Assembly (NCBI RefSeq): GCF_014196965.1
Contig: NZ_JACIEQ010000003.1
Span: 62,001 to 126,000 of the forward strand
Source: Actibacterium naphthalenivorans
GTDB taxonomy: Bacteria > Pseudomonadota > Alphaproteobacteria > Rhodobacterales > Rhodobacteraceae
Direction: 5' to 3'
Length of the DNA stretch: 64,000 bases
This document shows, piece after piece, positions 32,182 to 41,576 of the stretch (its first letter is position 1; every line of letters begins with the position of its first letter). Position numbers and translations under genes: made by a program. The notes beneath the pieces were generated by a model that did not search any database, was not told the origin of the DNA, and was given only the letters and a program-made list of their open reading frames with translations.

Positions 32182-34542
32182 ATGACCGTTTCCGAGATTT
32201 TCAGCACCATGGACTATGGCCCCGCCCCCGAAAGCGCGGCCGAGGCGCTGGCCTGGCTGGTGGATGGCGGCGACCGGTTCGGCCATTTCATCGGCGGCGG
32301 CTTCACCGCCCCCGGCGACGGGTTCGAAAGCCGCAACCCCGCCACCGGCGAGGTTCTGGCCACGCTGTCACAGGCCAGCACCGAAGACGTTGACGCCGCC
32401 GTAGCCGCCGCCCGCAAGGCGCAGGGCAAATGGGCCCGCCTGTCCAGCCACGAGCGGGCCAAGTATCTTTACGCGCTGGCACGGCTGATCCAGAAACACG
32501 CACGCCTTTTCGCGGTGCTGGAAACGCTCGACAACGGCAAGCCGATCCGCGAAAGCCGCGATATCGACATCCCGCTGGTGCACCGGCACTTCTATTACCA
32601 CGCGGGTCTCGCCCAGCTGATGGAAACCGAACTGCCGGGGCATGAACCGCTGGGCGTCTGCGGCCAGATCATCCCGTGGAACTTCCCGCTGCTGATGCTG
32701 GCGTGGAAGGTGGCCCCGGCGCTGGCGGCGGGCAATACGGTGGTGCTGAAACCGGCCGAATACACCTCGCTCACCGCGCTGCTCTTCGCCGATATCTGCC
32801 GCGAAGCCGGCCTGCCCAAGGGCGTGGTGAACATCGTCACCGGCGATGGCGCGGTGGGCGAAATGATCGTGAACCACCCCGGCATCGACAAGATCGCCTT
32901 CACCGGCTCGACCGAGGTCGGCCGCAAGATCCGCGAAGCCACCGCAGGCAGCGGCAAGGCGCTGACGCTGGAGCTGGGCGGCAAATCCCCCTACATCGTG
33001 TTCGAGGATTCCGACATCGACAGCGCCGTCGAAGGGCTGGTCGATGCGATCTGGTTCAACCAGGGCCAGGTCTGCTGCGCCGGCTCGCGTCTTCTGGTGC
33101 AGGAAGGTATCGCCGAACGATTCTACGACAAGCTTCGCGCCCGGATGGACGGCCTGCGCCTGGGCGACCCGCTGGACAAATGCATCGACGTGGGCGCCGT
33201 CGTCGACCCGGTCCAGCTTGAGCGGATCACCGCGATGGTCGCCGAGGCCGGGCCAGAGGGTACGGTCTATCACGCCCGCTGCCCCCTGCCCGATCAGGGC
33301 TGTTTCTACCCGCCCACGCTGATCACCGGCCTGTCGCCGGCCGCCCGCCTGATGCAGGAGGAAATCTTCGGCCCCGTTCTGGTCGGCTGCACCTTCCGCA
33401 CACCGGACGAGGCGGTGCAGCTTGCCAACAACACCCGCTACGGCCTGGCCGCCAGCGTCTGGACCGAGAACATCAACCTCGCGCTGGACATCGCGCCGAA
33501 ACTGGTGGCCGGCGTCGTCTGGATCAACGCCACCAACCTGTTCGACGCCGCCGCCGGCTTTGGCGGCATGCGCGAAAGCGGTTTCGGCCGCGAAGGCGGC
33601 TGGGAAGGCATCCACGCCTATCTCAAACCCGCCCGCGCCAGCAAGCCGCTGAAACCCGTCCTGCCCGAAGCCAAAGCCGAAGAGCCCGAAATCGCCGACC
33701 CGCTCGACCGGACCGCCAAACTCTATATCGGCGGCAAGCAGGCCCGGCCCGATGGCGGCTACTCGCGCCCGGTCTTCGGCCCGCGGGGCCGCCTGCTCGG
33801 GCATATGGGCCTCGGCAGCCGCAAGGACATCCGCAACGCGGTGGAAACCGCCCGCAAAGCCTCCGGGTGGGGCAAGACCACCGGCCACCTGCGCGCGCAG
33901 ATCCTCTATTTCATCGCCGAAAACCTGTCGGCCCGGCGCGGCGAATTCGCCGACCGCCTGCGCAGCCTGACCGGCCAGCACGGCAAGACGGCGCAGGCCG
34001 AAGTCGACGCCGCCATCGCGCGGCTTTTCACCTATGCCGCCTGGGCCGACAAATACGACGGCGCCGTCCACTCCGTACCGATCCGCGGCGTGGCTCTGGC
34101 GATGCACGAACCCGTCGGGGTCATCGGCGCGCTCTGTGCCGACGACGCGCCGCTGTTGGGCCTCGTCTCGGTCATGGCCCCCGCCATCGCCATGGGCAAC
34201 ACCTGCGTCCTGATCCCGTCGGAACCCTATCCGCTGGCCGCCACCGACTTCTATCAGGTGCTCGACACATCCGACCTGCCGGGCGGCGTGGTGAACATCG
34301 TCACAGGCAGCCATGCGGAACTGGCCCCGCCGCTCGCGGGCCATCTGGATGTGGATGCGATCTGGTCGTTCTCCTCATCCGACCTGTCGGCGGTCATCGA
34401 GAAGGCCGCCGCAGGCAACCTCAAGCGCAGCTGGGTCAACAACGCCCGCTCCCGCGACTGGGTGACCGACGAAGGCGAAGGCCGCGAATTCCTGCGCGCC
34501 GCGACCGAAGTGCAGAATATCTGGATCCCCTACGGCGAATAG
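32182..34542 (+). CDS. ALDH16-type double-domain aldehyde dehydrogenase
   Basis: The 786-residue protein contains two aldehyde dehydrogenase domains. The N-terminal one is complete: PWNFPLLMLAWK, FTGSTEVGR, the general base Glu in LELGGKSP (about 262) and the nucleophile Cys in NQGQVCCAGSR (about 297). The second (from about residue 515) keeps the fold (VGVIGALCADDAPLLGL, GGVVNIVTGS) but no QG.VC.A motif can be found, so it is probably non-catalytic. This fits bacterial ALDH16. It follows deoC by four bases and likely removes acetaldehyde from deoxyribose catabolism. Confidence 0.9.
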   Translation: MTVSEIFSTMDYGPAPESAAEALAWLVDGGDRFGHFIGGGFTAPGDGFESRNPATGEVLATLSQASTEDVDAAVAAARKAQGKWARLSSHERAKYLYALARLIQKHARLFAVLETLDNGKPIRESRDIDIPLVHRHFYYHAGLAQLMETELPGHEPLGVCGQIIPWNFPLLMLAWKVAPALAAGNTVVLKPAEYTSLTALLFADICREAGLPKGVVNIVTGDGAVGEMIVNHPGIDKIAFTGSTEVGRKIREATAGSGKALTLELGGKSPYIVFEDSDIDSAVEGLVDAIWFNQGQVCCAGSRLLVQEGIAERFYDKLRARMDGLRLGDPLDKCIDVGAVVDPVQLERITAMVAEAGPEGTVYHARCPLPDQGCFYPPTLITGLSPAARLMQEEIFGPVLVGCTFRTPDEAVQLANNTRYGLAASVWTENINLALDIAPKLVAGVVWINATNLFDAAAGFGGMRESGFGREGGWEGIHAYLKPARASKPLKPVLPEAKAEEPEIADPLDRTAKLYIGGKQARPDGGYSRPVFGPRGRLLGHMGLGSRKDIRNAVETARKASGWGKTTGHLRAQILYFIAENLSARRGEFADRLRSLTGQHGKTAQAEVDAAIARLFTYAAWADKYDGAVHSVPIRGVALAMHEPVGVIGALCADDAPLLGLVSVMAPAIAMGNTCVLIPSEPYPLAATDFYQVLDTSDLPGGVVNIVTGSHAELAPPLAGHLDVDAIWSFSSSDLSAVIEKAAAGNLKRSWVNNARSRDWVTDEGEGREFLRAATEVQNIWIPYGE

Positions 34543-34546
34543 AAAA

Positions 34547-34576
34547 CACCCTGCCCCGCTCTGGCCGGACAGGGTG
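34547..34576 (+). terminator. Hairpin after the ALDH16 gene
   Basis: CACCCTG and CAGGGTG form a 7-base stem separated by 16 bases, starting five bases after the stop codon. No T-run follows closely, so it may act as a weak terminator or protect the 3' end. Confidence 0.45.
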
Positions 34577-34642
34577 CCTTCACCTTTCACGGCCATCGGC
34601 GTCCCCGCCTGTACCGCAGGTCCGACACCACCTGATATTGGT

Positions 34643-34740
34643 TTCATCTTTCTTAAAATATCCCCGCCGGAGGCAAGAAATCTCACGGCGCACCGGAAAA
34701 ACATTATTGCCTCCGGCGGGGATATTTAGGGAAAGATGAA
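34643..34740. repeat. Inverted pair of a 34-base intergenic repeat
   Basis: Two nearly identical 34-base copies lie head to head: one at 34643-34676 reading TTCATCTTT...CCCCGCCGGAGGCAA and its inverse at 34707-34740 (TTGCCTCCGGCGGGGATATT...AAAGATGAA). The spacer is 30 bases. Transcribed, the pair would make one long stem. Further copies occur at 37124-37157 and, diverged, at 44021-44074 and 52856-52919. Confidence 0.75.
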
Positions 34741-34751
34741 GGGGCCGGCGT

Positions 34752-35426
34752 TTACTTGTGCGGCGGTTTTCTTGCTCCGGACAGGCGGTCGCGCATGCGC
34801 CCCCACCAGCCTTTGGCACGGTCGCGCGCGGCATCGGCGCGGTCATCCACCGCATCCCAGGTTTCCTCGACATCTTCCAGAAGCGGGTCAATGGTGCGCT
34901 CGCGGAATTGCGCCCAGAGACGCCACAGGAAAACAAGCGCCAGCGCCAGCAGTATCAGAACGAACAGGCTGGTCCAGGGGATCAGCCGCACATCCGGCCC
35001 CGCGACCTGTTTCACGCCCACAGCGTTCGGGTAGATGGTCAGGAATTCGCTGCGCCACCCATAGTGTTTCAGCGCCACCCATTTCGGATTGTCGGAGGTG
35101 GACACCATGTCGCGCGCTTCGGCCTGAAGGTTGGAACTGTCGAGCTTGAAATAGGGTGGCCAGCCCCAGCCGGTATCTTCATTGCGATAGACGATGGGCT
35201 TGCCATTGGGGCGGATCGCCTCGATGAAACGCACATCGCGGTTCGCGCTCGTGGTGTCGGTTCCCACGTCGGGCGATGCCCAGAAGATCGAGTTCTCGCC
35301 GAAATCGATCCGCCGGACATCGGTATTCACGATCCGCACGATATCGCGCTGCGGCAGCGTGTAGTGCAGGAAGCCGAAAACAAAGAGCCCCAGCAGGGTC
35401 AGGACAGTCCATTTGACGTAGCGCAT
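34752..35426 (-). CDS. DUF1523 family membrane protein
   Basis: The 224-residue protein has a first membrane helix (WTVLTLLGLFVFGFLHYTL) followed by PQRDIVRIVNTDVRRID, a signature I associate with DUF1523. A periplasmic region holds TDTTSANRDVRFIEA and WGWPPYFKLD, and a second helix lies near residue 160 (LFVLILLALALVFLW). The cytoplasmic tail is charged. The ATG at 35426 is chosen for its GAGGAAC site. It is eight bases downstream of another small membrane protein gene, so they form an operon. Function is unknown. Confidence 0.75.
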   Translation of the reverse strand: MRYVKWTVLTLLGLFVFGFLHYTLPQRDIVRIVNTDVRRIDFGENSIFWASPDVGTDTTSANRDVRFIEAIRPNGKPIVYRNEDTGWGWPPYFKLDSSNLQAEARDMVSTSDNPKWVALKHYGWRSEFLTIYPNAVGVKQVAGPDVRLIPWTSLFVLILLALALVFLWRLWAQFRERTIDPLLEDVEETWDAVDDRADAARDRAKGWWGRMRDRLSGARKPPHK

Positions 35427-35433
35427 CGGTTCC

Positions 35434-35715
35434 TCACATGAAATTCGTCGCAACAACAATTGCGATCACGGCAATCACCGGCACCACGAAGACCCCCAGG
35501 ATCAGCTTGCGGCGAAGGGATTCTTCGTAGTCGCGCATTCCTTTTTCGATAAAGGCCTCTCGCCGTGATTCCTCAAGGTCTCCTTCGGCAATCTTTTCCG
35601 CGGCGCGCTCTTCCAGCCTCTCCCGTCGCACCGAGCGCGAATAGAGCGAGACCACCACATAGACCACAGTCAGCCCGACAAACCCGGCAACGGCAAGGCG
35701 TATCAACCCAAGCAT
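35434..35715 (-). CDS. Small two-helix membrane protein
   Basis: The 93-residue protein has an N-terminal helix (LGLIRLAVAGFVGLTVVYVVV), a charged central region with ERLEERAAEKIAEGDLEE, and a C-terminal helix (LILGVFVVPVIAVIAIVVAT). Both ends would be in the membrane with a cytoplasmic charged loop. The ATG at 35715 follows AAGGATGG. It precedes the DUF1523 gene by seven bases. No enzymatic motif is visible. Confidence 0.65.
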   Translation of the reverse strand: MLGLIRLAVAGFVGLTVVYVVVSLYSRSVRRERLEERAAEKIAEGDLEESRREAFIEKGMRDYEESLRRKLILGVFVVPVIAVIAIVVATNFM

Positions 35716-35833
35716 GCGCCATCCTTCCATCAACTCAGTGAACTGTGCCGTCCGGCGGCCCGTCTTGTCCACCGCCTATTCCGCCGCACGCCGCGGCCTT
35801 GCCGCTCCGTCGCCCGCCCGCTAGGGTTTCGCC

Positions 35834-37120
35834 ATGGGCGACGCAATCGAATACAGGCTGCAAACGGCGGTGGACGCACGGCGCGATGATCTGGTGGCGC
35901 TTTGCCGGGATCTGATCCGCATCCCCACCCTCAACCCGCCGGGACTGAACTACCGCGAGATCTGCGGCTATCTCGCCGAGCGGCTTGCGCGGTCGGGGTT
36001 CGGCGTGGAACTGGTCCGCGCCGAAGGCACCCCCGCCGACAGCTCCAAACACCCCCGCTGGAACATCATCGCCCGCCACGAAGGCGCGCGGCCCGGCGAA
36101 TGCGTGCATTTCAACTCACACCACGACGTGGTCGAGATCGGCCATGGCTGGAGCGTTGATCCCTTTGAAGGCGTCATGAAGGACGGGCGGATCTATGGCC
36201 GGGGCGCCTGCGACATGAAAGGGGGTCTGGCGGCCTCCGTCATCGCGGCCGAGGCCTTCATCGCAACCTGCCCCAACTATACCGGCGCCGTGGAAATCTC
36301 CGCCACGGCGGACGAGGAATCGGGCGGCTACGGCGGCGTGGCCCATCTGGCCGAAAAAGGCTACTTCGATCCGTCGCGGGTGCAGCATGTCATCATCCCC
36401 GAGCCGCTGAACAAAGACCGTATCTGCCTGGGCCACCGCGGCGTATGGTGGGCCGAGATCGAAACCAAGGGGCGCATCGCCCACGGCTCGATGCCCTTCC
36501 TTGGCGACAGCGCCATCCGCCACATGGGCGCGGTGCTGGAGGAAATCGAGCAGACTCTCTATCCGCTGCTGGCCACCAAACACACGGCCATGCCAGTCGT
36601 CCCCGAAGGCGCCCGGCAATCAACGCTGAACATCAACTCCATCCACGGTGGCGAGCCCGAGCAGGAGCCCGGCTATACCGGCCTGCCCGCGCCCTGCGTC
36701 GCCGACCGTTGCCGCATCATCCTCGACCGCCGGTTCCTGATCGAAGAGGATGTCACCGAGGTGAAGCGTGAGGTCACTGCGCTGCTCGAGCGGGTAAAGG
36801 CACAGCGCCCGAGCTTCCAGTACGAAATCCGCGACCTCTTCGAAGTGCAGCCGACAATGACGGAACGCGACGCGCCGGTGGTGAAGACCGTGGCCGAGGC
36901 CATCGAGAAAGTGCTGGCGAAACAGCCCGCCTATGTCGTCTCGCCCGGCACCTATGACCAGAAACATATCGACAGGATCGGGCGGCTGAAGAACTGCATC
37001 GCCTATGGCCCCGGCATTCTGGATCTGGCGCATCAGCCCGATGAATGGGTCGGCATCGATGACATGCTGGACAGCGCCAAGGTCATGGCGCTCACCCTCG
37101 CCGAATTGCTGACCGGCTGA
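35834..37120 (+). CDS. M20-family deacylase (ArgE/DapE group)
   Basis: The 428-residue protein has the M20 metallopeptidase motifs: HFNSHHDVVEIG with the first metal His and catalytic Asp, GRGACDMKGG with the bridging Asp, DEESGG with the catalytic Glu, and a late SPGTYDQKHI segment. The lid domain has RIAHGSMPFLGDSAI. These cytoplasmic enzymes remove acyl groups from amino acids or diamines (acetylornithine, succinyl-diaminopimelate). Which substrate is used cannot be told, and no arginine or lysine pathway genes are adjacent. It is followed by a copy of the intergenic repeat. Confidence 0.85.
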   Translation: MGDAIEYRLQTAVDARRDDLVALCRDLIRIPTLNPPGLNYREICGYLAERLARSGFGVELVRAEGTPADSSKHPRWNIIARHEGARPGECVHFNSHHDVVEIGHGWSVDPFEGVMKDGRIYGRGACDMKGGLAASVIAAEAFIATCPNYTGAVEISATADEESGGYGGVAHLAEKGYFDPSRVQHVIIPEPLNKDRICLGHRGVWWAEIETKGRIAHGSMPFLGDSAIRHMGAVLEEIEQTLYPLLATKHTAMPVVPEGARQSTLNINSIHGGEPEQEPGYTGLPAPCVADRCRIILDRRFLIEEDVTEVKREVTALLERVKAQRPSFQYEIRDLFEVQPTMTERDAPVVKTVAEAIEKVLAKQPAYVVSPGTYDQKHIDRIGRLKNCIAYGPGILDLAHQPDEWVGIDDMLDSAKVMALTLAELLTG

Positions 37121-37123
37121 TCC

Positions 37124-37157
37124 TTCATCTTTCCCGAAATATCCCCGCCGGAGGCAT
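37124..37157. repeat. Third copy of the 34-base intergenic repeat
   Basis: It reads TTCATCTTTCCCGAAATATC followed by CCCGCCGGAGGCA, matching the 34643 copy with a few changes. It lies between the convergent ends of the M20 deacylase and panC genes, starting four bases after the deacylase stop. Confidence 0.75.
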
Positions 37158-37178
37158 GAAACTCTTTCCCGCGCGCGC

Positions 37179-38033
37179 TCAGCCCGCCGGCGCCGCCGGG
37201 ATATTGTCGATCAGCCGCACCCCGTCAAGCCACGCCGCTGCCAGCAGGCGCGCGGGGGCGGTCAGCGCTGGCAGGGGCGCGAGCCCGTCTTCGGCACGCA
37301 GTTCGAGGTATTCCACCTCGGCGAACCCCGCCTTGAGGATCTCGGCCTTCGCCCGATCCAGCTCAGAGGCAACCGGCGCGCCCGCCGCGATCCGGCCTGC
37401 CGCCGCCGACATCGCCGCGAACAGCGCCGGCGCGATGCCGCGCGCCCGGGCCGACAGCCGGAGGTTGCGCGATGACAGCGCCAGCCCGTCCGCCTCGCGC
37501 ACGGTCGGGCAGCCGGTGACCTGCACCGGAACATCCAGATCGCGCGCCAGCCGCGTCACCACCTGAAGCTGCTGAAAATCCTTCTCGCCGAAAAATGCCA
37601 GATCGGCGCCGGTTTGCAGGAACAGCTTGGTTACAACCGTCGCCACCCCGTCGAAATGCCCGGGCCGGTTGGCGCCGCACAGCCCCTCGCTGACACCCGA
37701 AACGCTGATATTGGTCGAAAACCCGTCAGGATAGACCTGATCCAGATCCGGCACGTAAAGCGCATCCACCGAAAACGGCGCCAGCTTGCGGGCGTCTTCC
37801 TGCTCTGTCCTGGGATAGCTTTCCAGATCCTGCGCATTGTTGAACTGCCGGGGATTGACGAAGATCGTCACGATCACCCGGTCTGCCGCGGCCCGGGCCG
37901 CCTTCACAAGGCTCAGATGCCCCTCATGCAGTGCGCCCATGGTGGGCACCACCGCCACCCGTTCGCCCGCGCGGCGCCATTCGGCCGTCACGCCGCGCAG
38001 ATCGGCCCGCTGGCGCAGGATCGGTGTGGTCAT
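37179..38033 (-). CDS. panC: Pantothenate synthetase
   Basis: The 284-residue protein has the nucleotidyltransferase-fold motif [14 protein letters not shown] (about residues 30-43) with the HxGH-type ATP site, FVNPRQF, the [10 protein letters not shown] segment, [11 protein letters not shown] and the KMSKS-like LALSSRN. It joins beta-alanine to pantoate using ATP in the cytoplasm, the last step of pantothenate synthesis. The start overlaps the panB stop by four bases. The length matches the family. Confidence 0.95.
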   Translation of the reverse strand: MTTPILRQRADLRGVTAEWRRAGERVAVVPTMGALHEGHLSLVKAARAAADRVIVTIFVNPRQFNNAQDLESYPRTEQEDARKLAPFSVDALYVPDLDQVYPDGFSTNISVSGVSEGLCGANRPGHFDGVATVVTKLFLQTGADLAFFGEKDFQQLQVVTRLARDLDVPVQVTGCPTVREADGLALSSRNLRLSARARGIAPALFAAMSAAAGRIAAGAPVASELDRAKAEILKAGFAEVEYLELRAEDGLAPLPALTAPARLLAAAWLDGVRLIDNIPAAPAG

Positions 38034-38863
38034 TCCTTTGCCTCCGGCAGGGCGTCGCCGAACAGGTGCTCGGGCGCGGGGAAACTGCGGGCGCGCACTT
38101 CTTCGGCATAGGCCGCGATGGCCTTGTCGGCATCCGCGCCCAGCATGGCATAGCGCTTGGCGAACTTGGGTTTGAACGCGGTAAACAGGCCGAGCATGTC
38201 ATCCACCACCAGAATCTGACCGTCGCACCCGGCCGACGCGCCGATGCCGATGGTCGGAATCGCAAGCCGCGCGGTGATCTCGTCGGCAAGCCGCTCGGGC
38301 ACCTTCTCCAGCACCACCGAGAACGCGCCGGCATCGGCCACGGCATCGGCATCGGCCAGCACCCGCGCCGCATCCTCGCCCCGGCCCTGCACGCGGTAGC
38401 CGCCCAGCGTATTGATCGCCTGCGGCGTCAGCCCGATATGCGCCATCACCGGGATGCTGCGGCGGGTCAGATGGCGGATCGTCGGCGCCATCTCGACCCC
38501 GCCCTCCAGCTTGACCGCGGCGCAGCCCGTTTCCGCCACCAGCGCAGCTGCATTGCGAAATGCCTGCCCGGGGCTTTCCTCGTAAGATCCGAAGGGCATG
38601 TCGACCACCATCATGGCGCGCGACAGCCCGCGCGCGACGGCCTGCCCGTGCAACACCATCATCTCCATTGTCACACCAAGGGTCGAAGGCAGCCCGTGCA
38701 GCACCATGCCCACGCTGTCCCCCACCAGAACGATGTCGCAATGCGGATCGGTCAGCTGCGCCACCGGCGTGGTATAGGCGGTCAGGCAGACCAGCGGCGC
38801 CCCGCCCTTCCGTGCCACGATATCCGCCGGCGTCGGCACCTTCAGTTTCGTCGTCGCGCTCAA
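38030..38863 (-). CDS. panB: 3-methyl-2-oxobutanoate hydroxymethyltransferase
   Basis: The 277-residue product has the PanB motifs [38 protein letters not shown] and AHIGLTPQ. It makes ketopantoate from ketoisovalerate and methylenetetrahydrofolate. I place the start at TTG 38863 because GGGAGGAGAG lies three bases upstream and the resulting length fits the family; the longer frame to 38965 has no such support and an unlikely N-terminus. It is the first gene of the panBC operon. Confidence 0.93.
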   Translation of the reverse strand: MSATTKLKVPTPADIVARKGGAPLVCLTAYTTPVAQLTDPHCDIVLVGDSVGMVLHGLPSTLGVTMEMMVLHGQAVARGLSRAMMVVDMPFGSYEESPGQAFRNAAALVAETGCAAVKLEGGVEMAPTIRHLTRRSIPVMAHIGLTPQAINTLGGYRVQGRGEDAARVLADADAVADAGAFSVVLEKVPERLADEITARLAIPTIGIGASAGCDGQILVVDDMLGLFTAFKPKFAKRYAMLGADADKAIAAYAEEVRARSFPAPEHLFGDALPEAKE

Positions 38864-39044
38864 CGGCTCTCCTCCCACGGCTGCCGAAATGTGGGGCGCG
38901 TTATACCGCCGCGGCGCGGAAAAGCCAGCCCGCTGTTGCCCTCCACGCCGATATTGCACATGCAAGATGCTTGCTTTGCAGGCCCGCCCGGCGTTTCATG
39001 TCGGCAAAGCCGCGCCCAGCGCGGACCGAAAAGGGAGACATGAA

Positions 39045-40514
39045 ATGCGCATCATCCGGATGACGGCGGCGGCACTGGCCCTGGGCGCGGGCCCCGCCCT
39101 TGCCGCACAGGATACGATCACGCTGGGTATGCAGCTGGAGCCGCCCAACCTCGACCCGACAGGCGGCGCCGCCGCCGCGATCGACGAAGTAACCTATGCC
39201 AACATCTTCGAAGGCCTCACCCGCTTCGCCGCCGATGGCGCGATCATCCCCGGCCTCGCGCGCAGCTGGGACATCAGCGAAGACGGCCTGACCTATACCT
39301 TCCACCTGGCGCCCGGCGTGACATTCCACGATGGCACCGCGATGGATGCCGGGGATGTGAAATTCTCGCTCGATCGCGCCCGGGCGGAGGATTCGACCAA
39401 TGCGCAGAAGGCGCTCTTTGCCGGGATCGCCGATGTCGCGGTCATCGATCCGCTGACGGTTCGCATCACCCTGTCCGCCCCCGATGGCGGCTTTGCGTTC
39501 AAGATGGCCTGGGGCGATGCGGTGATCGTGGCCCCCGAAAGCGCCGAAACCAACGCCGCCGCGCCCGTCGGCACCGGGCCGTTCAAGCTCGCCCGCTGGG
39601 TCCAGGGCGACCGGATAGAACTAGAGCGTCACCCCGATTACTGGGGCGCCGCCCCCGCCCTATCGAAAGCCACGTTCCGGTTCATCTCCGATCCCAACGC
39701 CGCCTTCGCCGCGATGATGGCGGGCGATGTGGATGCCTTCCCGGTGTTCCCGGCGCCCGAAACGCTGGAGCAGTTCAAGGCCGATCCGCGCTTCACCGTC
39801 ATCGTCGGCTCGACCGAGGGCGAGACGGTGCTGGCGATGAACAACAAGCAAAAGCCGCTGGATGACGTGCGCGTGCGTGCCGCCGTCGCCCATGCCATCA
39901 ACCGGCAGGATATCATCGACGGCGCGATGTTCGGCTATGGCACCCCCATCGGCACCCATTTCGCGCCGCATAACCCCGACTATATCGACCTGACCGGCAT
40001 CTCGGCCTATGACCCCGAGAAATCGAAGGCCCTGCTGAAAGCGGCCGGCGTGTCGGATCTGACCCTGCGCATGGCCCTGCCGCCGCCCACCTATGCCCGG
40101 CGCGGCGGCGAGATCATCGCGGCCCAGCTGCGCGAGATCGGGATCACGACCGAGATCACCAACATGGAATGGGCGCAATGGCTGGAGCAGGCGTTCCGGG
40201 GCAAGGATTTCGATCTGACCATCGTCAGCCATACCGAACCGATGGATATCGGCATCTACGCCCGGCCGGATTACTATTTCCAGTATGACGACCTGGGCTT
40301 TCAGGCGCTGCTGGCGCTGCTGGATAACACCTCGGCGCCAGAGGCACGTTCGGGCCTTCTGAAAGCCGCGCAGGGAAAAATCGCGATGGATTATGTCAAC
40401 GGTTATCTTTTTCAGCTTGCCAAGACCGGGGTCGCCAATGCCAAGATAAAGGGCCTATGGGAGAACGCGCCCACACAGGCGAATGACCTGACGGGTGTTA
40501 CCTGGGAGGAGTGA
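39045..40514 (+). CDS. ABC transporter substrate-binding protein, peptide/nickel (DppA/OppA) family
   Basis: The 489-residue protein has a signal peptide (MTAAALALGAGPALA, cut near residue 20). It has the SBP family 5 signature (IFEGLTRFAADGAIIPGLARSWDI, YTFHLAPGVTFHDGTAMDAGDVKFSL) and the late AQLREIGITTEI region. It binds peptides or other amine-containing solutes in the periplasm and delivers them to the permeases encoded just downstream. The start is set by AAGGGAG. A strong hairpin terminator lies between this gene and the permease genes, which would keep the binding protein more abundant. Confidence 0.93.
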   Translation: MRIIRMTAAALALGAGPALAAQDTITLGMQLEPPNLDPTGGAAAAIDEVTYANIFEGLTRFAADGAIIPGLARSWDISEDGLTYTFHLAPGVTFHDGTAMDAGDVKFSLDRARAEDSTNAQKALFAGIADVAVIDPLTVRITLSAPDGGFAFKMAWGDAVIVAPESAETNAAAPVGTGPFKLARWVQGDRIELERHPDYWGAAPALSKATFRFISDPNAAFAAMMAGDVDAFPVFPAPETLEQFKADPRFTVIVGSTEGETVLAMNNKQKPLDDVRVRAAVAHAINRQDIIDGAMFGYGTPIGTHFAPHNPDYIDLTGISAYDPEKSKALLKAAGVSDLTLRMALPPPTYARRGGEIIAAQLREIGITTEITNMEWAQWLEQAFRGKDFDLTIVSHTEPMDIGIYARPDYYFQYDDLGFQALLALLDNTSAPEARSGLLKAAQGKIAMDYVNGYLFQLAKTGVANAKIKGLWENAPTQANDLTGVTWEE

Positions 40515-40538
40515 CACCCTACGCGGGCATTCGGGGAA

Positions 40539-40565
40539 GGGCGCCGATATTACGGCGCCCTTTTT
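40539..40565 (+). terminator. Terminator/attenuator between binding protein and permease genes
   Basis: GGGCGCCG-ATATTA-CGGCGCCC is followed directly by TTTTT. It is a standard rho-independent structure placed inside an ABC transporter operon, so partial read-through is expected. Confidence 0.85.
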
Positions 40566-40628
40566 CCGTTCCCGCCCGAGGCGCAATCGCTCTGGCGCGC
40601 GGGGCGGTCCCTCTCTAACCTCCGGCAC

Positions 40629-41576
40629 ATGCTTCGCTTCGCCGCCACACGCCTTGTTTCCCTCGGCCTCAGCCTGATCGCCGCGAGCCTCGTGATCTTC
40701 GCGGTGATCGAGGTTGTTCCCGGCGATCCGGCGGCCTTCATGCTCGGGCTCAACGCCGAGCCCGAGGCGGTGGCCGCCCTGCGCGACGAGCTGGGCCTGA
40801 ACGGCTCGCGCGCCGCGCGCTATCTGTCATGGGTCGGCGGCATGGTGACGGGCGATTTCGGGCAATCCTACACCTACCGGGTGCCGGTGTCGCAACTGGT
40901 GCTGCAACGGCTCTGGGTTTCGCTGCCGCTCGCGCTCTACGCGCTCGGTCTGTCGACGCTCATCGCCTTCCCCATCGGGCTGATCGCGGCGTCGCGGCGG
41001 GGCAGGCCCGCCGATTACGGCATCATGGCGGCCACCCAGCTGGGCGTGGCGGTGCCGAATTTCTGGTTTGCCATGCTGCTGGTGCTGGTCTTTGCGGTGA
41101 ACCTGCGCTGGTTCTCGGCCGGCGGCTTTCCCGGCTGGGAGGCGGGCGCCTTTGCGGCGCTCAAGGCGCTGACCCTGCCGGCCGTGTCGCTTGCCCTGCC
41201 GCAGGCCTCGATCCTGGCGCGGGTCATGCGCTCGGCGCTGATCGAAACGCTGGGGCAGGATTACATCCGCACCGCGCGGGCCAAGGGCCTGTCGCGCCGT
41301 CAGGCGATCACCCGCCATGCGCTGCGCAACGCACTGATCCCGGTGCTGACGATCATCGGGCTGCAATTCTCGTTCCTGCTGGCCGGGGCGATCATCATCG
41401 AAAACGTGTTCTTCCTGCCCGGTCTGGGGCGGCTGATCTTTCAGGGCATCACCCAGCGCGATCTCGTGGTGGTGGAAAGTGTGGTGATGCTGCTGGTCTT
41501 CGCGGTGATCCTTGTGACGTTCCTTGTCGATCTGGCCTATGCCGCGGCCGATCCGCGCCTGAGGCACCGGCGATGA
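40629..41576 (+). CDS. ABC transporter permease (DppB/OppB-like)
   Basis: The 315-residue protein has six predicted membrane helices. The first region (LVSLGLSLIAASLVIFAVIEVVPGDPA) is typical for DppB-type subunits, and the EAA loop is present (DYIRTARAKGLSRRQAITRHALRNALIPV), which docks the ATPase. It forms half of the peptide channel. Its stop overlaps the next permease start by four bases. The ribosome-binding site is weak. Confidence 0.93.
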   Translation: MLRFAATRLVSLGLSLIAASLVIFAVIEVVPGDPAAFMLGLNAEPEAVAALRDELGLNGSRAARYLSWVGGMVTGDFGQSYTYRVPVSQLVLQRLWVSLPLALYALGLSTLIAFPIGLIAASRRGRPADYGIMAATQLGVAVPNFWFAMLLVLVFAVNLRWFSAGGFPGWEAGAFAALKALTLPAVSLALPQASILARVMRSALIETLGQDYIRTARAKGLSRRQAITRHALRNALIPVLTIIGLQFSFLLAGAIIIENVFFLPGLGRLIFQGITQRDLVVVESVVMLLVFAVILVTFLVDLAYAAADPRLRHRR

